In this document: positions 7,427-12,275 of the stretch, piece after piece | How the letters are laid out: every line of letters starts with the position of its first letter | How positions within the stretch are numbered: the stretch's first letter is position 1 | Source of the DNA: Nevskiaceae bacterium | GTDB lineage: Bacteria; Pseudomonadota; Gammaproteobacteria; Steroidobacterales; Steroidobacteraceae | Assembly: GCA_031277355.1 (NCBI GenBank) | Contig: JAITMN010000239.1 | Span: 1-12,275, forward strand | Reading direction: 5' to 3' | DNA: 12,275 bases | Program-made: the position numbers and the translations under genes | Notes under the pieces: model-generated | The model's database searches: none | Told to the model about the DNA's origin: nothing | Seen by the model: only the letters and a program-made list of their open reading frames with translations

Positions 7427-8176
7427 TCAGAGCAGCCGTTCGACACGCGCCAGGTCTTCGGGCGTGTTCACATCCGGGCCGGGGCCAACCTGCGCTTCGG
7501 CAACGCGGATCGACAGGCCCATTTCCAGCGCGCGCAATTGTTCCAGTTTTTCCAGCATTTCCAGCGCGCTGGGCGGCGCGGCCGACAATCGCCGCAGCGC
7601 GTCCACACGGTAGGCGTACAGGCCGATGTGACGGCGCGCGCCGGAAAAATCGCGCTGACTGGCAAGACCGGCGGGCGCGGAGTCGCGCGGCCAGGGCACC
7701 GGTGCGCGGCTGAAGTACAGCGCACGGCCCTGCGCATCGGTGACCACTTTGACGACGTTGGGATCGAGGAAGGCATCGAGCGCGGTGATCGTGGAGGCCA
7801 GTGTGGCGATGGCGTCGTGCGGATGCTGCGCAAGCAGACCGGCCACCTGATCGATCAGCGCCACGGGCATCAGCGGTTCATCGCCCTGCAGATTCACGAC
7901 GATCTGATCCGGCGACCAGCCTTCGCGCTCGGCTACTTCGGCGATGCGGTCGGTGCCGGATTGATGCGAGGGGGAAGTCATCACGACGCGGGCGCCGAAG
8001 CCCTGCGCTGCATCGGCAATGCGCTGATCGTCGGTGGCGATGATGATTTCGGCGGCGGCGCAGCGCTGCGCACGCTCGAACACCCATTGCAGCAGCGGCT
8101 TGCCCGCAAGCTTCAGCAAGGGCTTGCCGGGAAGACGGGCCGACGCATAGCGGGCCGGGATGACGACGCGGAACAT
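7427..8176 (-). CDS. kdsB: 3-deoxy-manno-octulosonate cytidylyltransferase (CMP-Kdo synthetase)
   Basis: Activates Kdo with CTP to CMP-Kdo, the donor used by WaaA to start the lipopolysaccharide inner core; cytoplasmic. The 249 aa match the family length. Seen: the nucleotide-binding start IPARYASARLPGKPL (6-20), SGTDRIAE (73-80), NLQGDEP (95-101) with metal-binding D99, RHIGLYAYR (182-190), LEKLEQLRALE (208-218) and DVNTPEDL (235-242) with the second metal residue D235. The start lies seven bases after the Trm112 gene. No clear ribosome site is visible before it, so translation is probably coupled. The lpxK-trm112-kdsB order is a conserved one in proteobacteria. Confidence 0.97.
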   Translation of the reverse strand: MFRVVIPARYASARLPGKPLLKLAGKPLLQWVFERAQRCAAAEIIIATDDQRIADAAQGFGARVVMTSPSHQSGTDRIAEVAEREGWSPDQIVVNLQGDEPLMPVALIDQVAGLLAQHPHDAIATLASTITALDAFLDPNVVKVVTDAQGRALYFSRAPVPWPRDSAPAGLASQRDFSGARRHIGLYAYRVDALRRLSAAPPSALEMLEKLEQLRALEMGLSIRVAEAQVGPGPDVNTPEDLARVERLL

Positions 8177-8183
8177 CGGTGCG

Positions 8184-8375
8184 TTACCGTTCGAGCAGCG
8201 GGTCGTCGTAGTTCAGCGGGCGCGCTTCGTCTTCCAGCAGCGCCGGGATGCCATCGCGCACGGGGAAGGCCAGCCGGTCGCCACGGCAGATCAACTGCTG
8301 CGAATCGGCGTCGAAGCGCAGCGGGCCTTTGCAGGAGGGACAGGCCAGAATATCGAGCAGTCGTGAGTCGAGCAC
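8184..8375 (-). CDS. Trm112/YcaR-family small zinc-ribbon-like protein
   Basis: A 63-residue protein with the family hallmarks: LLDILACPSCKGPL at the start (C12 and C15), a single LICR Cys further on, and the C-terminal FPVRDGIPALLEDEARPL block. E. coli YcaR is about 60 residues. The role of bacterial members is not settled; the eukaryotic relative is an activating partner of methyltransferases. The frame runs back to an ATG at 8450 inside lpxK, but the extra 25 residues look unlike the family. I chose the GTG at 8375, which lies one base after the lpxK stop and puts the family motif right at the N-terminus. It is almost certainly translated together with lpxK and kdsB. Confidence 0.92.
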   Translation of the reverse strand: MLDSRLLDILACPSCKGPLRFDADSQQLICRGDRLAFPVRDGIPALLEDEARPLNYDDPLLER

Positions 8376-8376
8376 G

Positions 8377-9402
8377 CTATTTCCAGGGGCCTCCGCCCGG
8401 CAGCAGGTGCAGGATTTTTTCGACGATTCGCGCAGCGTCGTGCTGCGCAAACCGTGCGCCGACCGGCACGCACCACATCCTGCCGTCGGCGAAGGCCGTG
8501 CATTTTACGGCATCCTTCTGCGTCATGAGTACGGGGCGATCATCGTTGAAGGCCAGATCGCCGGGGCGGTAGGCGTGATGGTCGGCGAAGGCGTGCTCGA
8601 TCAGCGCCAGACCAGCCGCGCGCAGCGCCGTGAAAAAGCGGCCCGGATCGCCGATGCCCGCCACCGCATGAACGGTGCCGGCGGCGAAATCGCTCAGGGG
8701 CCGGGGCTGGCCGTCCGTCAGGCTCTGCGCGGGATGCAGGGCGAGATCAAAACCGATGGCTTGCGCCGATAGCGCGGCGGGCAATCCGGGGGCCGTGCTG
8801 CCGCCGTTGATCAGCAGCAGATCGACGCTTCGCAGACGCTTGACCGGCTCGCGCAGCGGGCCGGCGGGCAGCATCGCGCCATTGCCCAGGCCGCGCCGCG
8901 CGTCGATCACCGCGATTTCAAGGTCGCGGCGCAGCGCCAGGTGCTGCAAGCCGTCGTCGCAGAGAATCAGCGTGCAGCCGTGACGCGCCAGTGTACGCGC
9001 GGCCAGCGCACGACGCCGCGCCACACACACCGGCGCATCGGTAGTGCGCGCCAGCAACAGCGCTTCATCGCCCACCTGATCGGCGCTTGCCGCGCTATCG
9101 ACGATGCGAGGACCGGCGTCGCTGCCGCCATAGCCGCGCGTGGCGATGCCCACCGCAACGCCGCGTGCGCGCAACTGCGAGGCGAGCCATTGCACCACCG
9201 GCGTCTTGCCCGTGCCGCCCACGGAGATGTTGCCCACCACGACGACGGGAACGCCGGGATGATCGGAAGACAGGACTCGGAGCCGATACAACGCGCGGCG
9301 CGTGGCGATGATGAGCCGATACAGACCCGACAGCGGCCGCAGCGCCCACGGCGCGGAGCGCCGATACCACGCGCGTTGCAACCGCTGACTGATGTCAGGC
9401 AT
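8377..9402 (-). CDS. lpxK: Tetraacyldisaccharide 4'-kinase
   Basis: Phosphorylates the 4' position of the tetraacylated disaccharide to make lipid IVA, on the cytoplasmic face of the inner membrane. The 341 aa match the family. Seen: a hydrophobic N-terminal region (about 18-34) that anchors these enzymes, the P-loop VVVGNISVGGTGKTP (54-68), TRGYGG (88-93), VGDEALLL (110-117), CDDGLQH (148-154), LPAGPLREP (178-186) and TQKDAVKC (294-301). The start overlaps the msbA stop by eight bases and has no clear ribosome site, pointing to coupled translation. It directly follows msbA, the usual neighbour in gammaproteobacteria. Confidence 0.96.
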   Translation of the reverse strand: MPDISQRLQRAWYRRSAPWALRPLSGLYRLIIATRRALYRLRVLSSDHPGVPVVVVGNISVGGTGKTPVVQWLASQLRARGVAVGIATRGYGGSDAGPRIVDSAASADQVGDEALLLARTTDAPVCVARRRALAARTLARHGCTLILCDDGLQHLALRRDLEIAVIDARRGLGNGAMLPAGPLREPVKRLRSVDLLLINGGSTAPGLPAALSAQAIGFDLALHPAQSLTDGQPRPLSDFAAGTVHAVAGIGDPGRFFTALRAAGLALIEHAFADHHAYRPGDLAFNDDRPVLMTQKDAVKCTAFADGRMWCVPVGARFAQHDAARIVEKILHLLPGGGPWK

Positions 9403-11176
9403 CGAATTGCAGCCGGTAGAGCTGCGCGTACACGCCCTCGCGCGCCAGCAATTGCGCGTGCGTGCCCGACTCGACGATGCGCCCGCTCTCGATCACGAGG
9501 ATGCAGTCGGCCTGCTCCACCGTGGACAATCGATGCGCAATCACCAGCGTGGTGCGCCCATGCACCAGTTCGGCCAGCGCATCCTGAATGTGGCGCTCGG
9601 ATTCGGAATCCAGCGCAGAAGTGGCTTCATCGAGAATCAGCACCGGCGCGTTTTTCAGGATGGCGCGCGCAATCGCCACGCGCTGACGCTGCCCGCCCGA
9701 CAGCAACCCACCGCGATCACCCACCGGCGTATCAAGTCCCTGCGGCAATTCGCTGGCGAACTCCATCACATGCGCGGCGCGCGCGGCGGCTTCGATTCGT
9801 TCGGCGGGCACATCGCCCAGACCGAAGGCGATGTTGTTGCGGATGGTATCGTCGAACAGCAACACGTCCTGGCTGACGTAGGCGATCTGGCGGCGCAGGT
9901 CGTGCAGCGCATACTCGCGGGTATCCACGCCGTCGAGCATCACGCTGCCTTGCGTCGCATCGTAGAAGCGCGGCACCAGCGACACCATCGTGGACTTGCC
10001 GCTGCCGGAGCGCCCGACAATCGCCAGCGTCTGCCCCGCCGTCACCGAGAAATTCATCTCGCGCAGCACGGGTTCATCGGTGCCGGTGTAGGTGAAGCTC
10101 ACATCGCGGAACGCCAGATCACCGCGCGCCCGCGCCAGCGGATGATCGCCGCCCTGCGGTTCGGATGGCCGGTCGAGCACGTCGAAAATACTCGACGCCG
10201 CCGCCACCGCCTGTTGCACCTGACCGCTGACGTTCACCAATCGACGCAGCGGTCCCATGAGCATCAGCATCGCGGCGATGTAGGACAAAAAGCCATCCAC
10301 CGCGATCTGCTGCCGCAACACTTCGCGGATCGCCACCGCCATCACTGCGGCAAGGCCAAACGCCGCCACCATCTGCACCACCGGCGAACTGATGGCCTTG
10401 GCGTTGATCAGCTTGTCGTTGCTGCGGCGATTGTGTTCGTTCACCGCATCGAAGCGCTGACGCTGCGCTGCTTCGGCGGTGAACACCTTGATCACGCGCT
10501 GGCCTTCTATCGACTCCTTCGCCACGCGCGTGACATCGCCCATTGAAGCCTGAATACGCGCGCTGTAGCGGCGAAAACGCCGATTGATCACGCGCATCAG
10601 CCAACTGATCAGCGGTGCGGCCACCAACACCAGCAGCGTGAATTCCCACGACAGCACGAACATCCACACCAGCAGCGCAATCAGCGTCAGCGCATCGGTG
10701 ATCAGCGTCTTCACCGAATTGGTCGTGGCTTCGGCCACCTGCTCCACGTTGTAGGTCATGCGCGAAAGCATCAGCGCGGCGGATTCGCGGTCGTAGTACG
10801 CCGTGGGCAGCAACAGATACTTGGCGAACAGATCACTGCGCAGCGACTTGATCACATGGCGACCCACGCGGCCGGGGTAGTAGGTGCCCAGGTAATCGCC
10901 GGAACCGCGCATCACGAACAACACCAGCAATCCGCAGGGCACGGCCCACAGCGCGCGGGGATTGGGGTGCATGAACGCATCGCGGATGAAATACTTGATG
11001 AACAGCGCAAACGCCGCGTCGGTCAGCGCGAACAGCGCCATGCCCAGTACGCCGATCAGGAACAGGCCGCGATACGGGCGCAGATAGCCCAGCAGCCGGC
11101 GATAGATCACCATGCCGCCGGTTACCGGACCGGCCATCGGCTCGATCATCGGCATCGCGTTCTTCTTGCGCTTCAT
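9395..11176 (-). CDS. msbA: MsbA-type lipid A export ABC transporter (fused membrane and ATPase domains)
   Basis: Homodimeric exporter that flips core-lipid A from the inner to the outer face of the inner membrane. The 593-aa half transporter has a membrane domain at about 25-330 with six expected helices. The ATPase domain has Walker A GRSGSGKST (388-396), Q-loop Q436, signature LSGGQRQR (492-499), Walker B VLILDE (512-517), D-loop SALD and H-loop H548. The neighbouring lpxK, trm112 and kdsB favour MsbA over a multidrug exporter of the same family. The start ATG at 11176 overlaps the exbD stop as ATGA without a ribosome site. ATGs at codons 8, 10 and 14 are possible alternatives, since the first 20 residues are not recognisably conserved. 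Confidence 0.95.
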   Translation of the reverse strand: MKRKKNAMPMIEPMAGPVTGGMVIYRRLLGYLRPYRGLFLIGVLGMALFALTDAAFALFIKYFIRDAFMHPNPRALWAVPCGLLVLFVMRGSGDYLGTYYPGRVGRHVIKSLRSDLFAKYLLLPTAYYDRESAALMLSRMTYNVEQVAEATTNSVKTLITDALTLIALLVWMFVLSWEFTLLVLVAAPLISWLMRVINRRFRRYSARIQASMGDVTRVAKESIEGQRVIKVFTAEAAQRQRFDAVNEHNRRSNDKLINAKAISSPVVQMVAAFGLAAVMAVAIREVLRQQIAVDGFLSYIAAMLMLMGPLRRLVNVSGQVQQAVAAASSIFDVLDRPSEPQGGDHPLARARGDLAFRDVSFTYTGTDEPVLREMNFSVTAGQTLAIVGRSGSGKSTMVSLVPRFYDATQGSVMLDGVDTREYALHDLRRQIAYVSQDVLLFDDTIRNNIAFGLGDVPAERIEAAARAAHVMEFASELPQGLDTPVGDRGGLLSGGQRQRVAIARAILKNAPVLILDEATSALDSESERHIQDALAELVHGRTTLVIAHRLSTVEQADCILVIESGRIVESGTHAQLLAREGVYAQLYRLQFDA

Positions 11177-11607
11177 GGAGCCGGGGCCGGGGCCGGCTGA
11201 TCCACGGTGGCGACGTCGATCTGGGAAAAGCCCATGCGACCGAGCACGTCCATTGCGGTGACCACCGATTGATATTGCGCCCGCGCGTCGGCGCGCAGCA
11301 CGATGCGCGCATTGCGCTCGTTGCCGGCCACGGATTGCACCGCCGCTTGCAGCGTTTCGCGAGCCGAATTGATCAGCTCGCGTTCGTTCACGCGAAAGCC
11401 GCCCTGTTGCGTGACCGTTACCGTGATGCGCTCGGTGGTGCGCACCGGTGAAGGCTGTTCGCCGGCGGCGGGCAATCGCACGCGCATGCGGCCTTCGTTG
11501 ACGAACGTCGAAGACAACATGAAGAAGATCACCAGCACCAGCAGCACGTCGATCAGCGAGATCAGGTTGATCTCCGGGTCATCGCGGCGGCGCGGACGCA
11601 GGTTCAC
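11173..11607 (-). CDS. exbD: ExbD/TolR-family biopolymer transport protein
   Basis: Partner of the ExbB-like protein in a proton-driven inner-membrane motor. The 144 aa show the classic layout: a short basic cytoplasmic start, one membrane helix (about 15-36, INLISLIDVLLVLVIFFML) with the proton-carrying D20, then a periplasmic domain. It starts with GTG at 11607, overlapping the exbB stop as GTGA; there is no good ribosome site, so translation is probably coupled. The C-terminus is a short Pro-Ala repeat (PAPAPAP) coded by a GC-only microrepeat just before the msbA start. No TonB, Tol or Pal gene is near, so the client system is unknown; this placement in front of msbA or lpxK is common in proteobacteria. 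Confidence 0.92.
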   Translation of the reverse strand: MNLRPRRRDDPEINLISLIDVLLVLVIFFMLSSTFVNEGRMRVRLPAAGEQPSPVRTTERITVTVTQQGGFRVNERELINSARETLQAAVQSVAGNERNARIVLRADARAQYQSVVTAMDVLGRMGFSQIDVATVDQPAPAPAP

Positions 11608-12248
11608 GACTTGGCCAACTGCGCACGCGCCAGCGCGCTGGCCACGCCCGCCTCATCCAGCGCATCGGTGAAGCGCAGCACGTCTTTTTCGATCTCAACG
11701 ACAATCGACTCGACGCGGCCGCGCAGATAGCGGAAGGCGATGTAGGAGGGAATCGCCACGGCAAGGCCCGCAGCGGTGGTGATCAGCGCTTCGGAAATGC
11801 CGCCCGACAGCGCCTGCGGATCGCCGACGCCGCCGGCGTAGATCGCATTGAAGGCGCGGATGATGCCGGTGACGGTGCCCAGCAGACCCAGCAGCGGACT
11901 GACGCCGGCAATCGTGCCCAGCGTGTTGAGGAAGCGGTCGAGGTCGTGCGCGACGTGACGGCCCGCGTCGCTCAGGCGGTCCATCATCACTTCGCGGGGG
12001 CGGTCGCGGTGAGCAAGACCCACGGCGAGGATGCGGCCCAGCGGCGAATTGGCTTCCAGCGCAGCCAGCGTGCGCTCGTTCACTTGCCCCGCTTCCACCA
12101 ATTGCCAGATGCGGCGCGTGAGGTCGGGCGGAACGATGCGGCGTTGCTGCAACGACCACAGGCGCTCCAGCACGATGGCCACCGCAGTGACCGAACACAA
12201 AATGATCGGCCACATGAACGGCCCGCCAGCCAGCACGATTTCCCACAT
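11604..12248 (-). CDS. exbB: ExbB/TolQ/MotA-family proton channel protein
   Basis: Channel subunit of the ExbB/ExbD motor, 214 aa. Three membrane helices are visible: about 11-28 (FMWPIILCSVTAVAIVLE), 111-136 (with GLLGTVTGIIRAF) and 152-175 (with ALITTAAGLAVAIPSYIAF). The polar Thr residues T125/T127 and T157/T158 of the second and third helices are the family's conserved pore residues. A cytoplasmic loop of about 80 residues lies between the first and second helices. The frame stays open to the window edge, but MWEIVLAGGPFMWP at the start looks like the natural N-terminus. No ribosome site precedes the ATG. Gene pair and position suggest the first gene of the envelope operon, although its upstream region is outside the window. 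Confidence 0.93.
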   Translation of the reverse strand: MWEIVLAGGPFMWPIILCSVTAVAIVLERLWSLQQRRIVPPDLTRRIWQLVEAGQVNERTLAALEANSPLGRILAVGLAHRDRPREVMMDRLSDAGRHVAHDLDRFLNTLGTIAGVSPLLGLLGTVTGIIRAFNAIYAGGVGDPQALSGGISEALITTAAGLAVAIPSYIAFRYLRGRVESIVVEIEKDVLRFTDALDEAGVASALARAQLAKS

Positions 12249-12254
12249 GGGGCG

Positions 12255-12260
12255 ATGATA
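12255..12260 (-). promoter_or_regulatory. Possible -10 hexamer for a leaderless exbB transcript (weak)
   Basis: On the minus strand TATCAT is followed by six bases (CGCCCC) and then the exbB ATG. That spacing would place the transcription start on the A of the start codon, which would explain the missing ribosome site. The -35 region would lie past the window edge, so half of the promoter cannot be seen. A single hexamer is weak evidence. Confidence 0.15.
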
Positions 12261-12275
12261 GCCGAACGGACTGAC

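Noticed and set aside
8376..8450. Upstream ATG that would extend the Trm112 protein by 25 residues
   Set aside because: The added part overlaps lpxK by 74 bases and has no family similarity; the GTG at 8375 gives the family's normal length and N-terminal motif.
7376..10546. Long plus-strand frames opposite kdsB, lpxK and msbA (about 398, 311 and 384 codons)
   Set aside because: They cover opposite strands of clearly functional genes across several gene borders and show no domain.
11177..11198. GC-only microrepeat at the end of exbD as a possible regulatory or phase-variable repeat
   Set aside because: It is only about three short, imperfect units that code for the Pro-Ala tail of ExbD, and it is too short to expect slippage.

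Overview
The window is a dense, GC-rich stretch of proteobacterial chromosome. All twelve genes I can support lie on the minus strand, so transcription runs from the right edge to the left edge. Gene content fits a Gram-negative gamma- or betaproteobacterium: lipid A and Kdo genes in the order msbA-lpxK-trm112-kdsB, behind an ExbB/ExbD-type pair. I favour a high-GC gammaproteobacterium because that order is common there, but the species cannot be named from the sequence alone. I saw no mobile element, CRISPR array, rRNA or tRNA.

Right part (about 12248 to 6934): an envelope cluster. It runs exbB-like, exbD-like, msbA, lpxK, a Trm112-family zinc-ribbon gene, kdsB and a DUF2721 membrane protein. 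The genes overlap by 4 to 8 bases or are 1 to 25 bases apart, which indicates a single operon. LpxK finishes the lipid A disaccharide, KdsB activates Kdo for the inner core, and MsbA flips the core-lipid A across the inner membrane. The ExbB/ExbD pair is a proton-driven motor of unknown client.

Middle and left part (6903 to 1): a C1-oxidation cluster. frmA (glutathione-dependent formaldehyde dehydrogenase) sits 30 bases behind the DUF2721 gene. It is followed by a strong hairpin and then fdsG-fdsB-fdsA-fdhD, the subunits and sulfuration factor of a soluble NAD-dependent molybdenum formate dehydrogenase. Together these cover formaldehyde + glutathione to S-formylglutathione, and formate to CO2 + NADH. 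The hydrolase that links them (FghA type), the small FdsD subunit and a FdsR-type regulator are not in the window. fdhD runs off the left edge.

The only stretch above 40 bases without a gene is 5661-5790 (130 bases). It holds the hairpin behind frmA, an AT-rich patch with a degenerate sigma54-like element, and the fdsG leader.

The families here are known ones, and I do not see a convincing new multi-gene system. The best lead is FdsA: the His-Cys3 iron-sulfur site of its N-terminal half keeps the His and first Cys but lacks the other two Cys, while every other cofactor site is intact.
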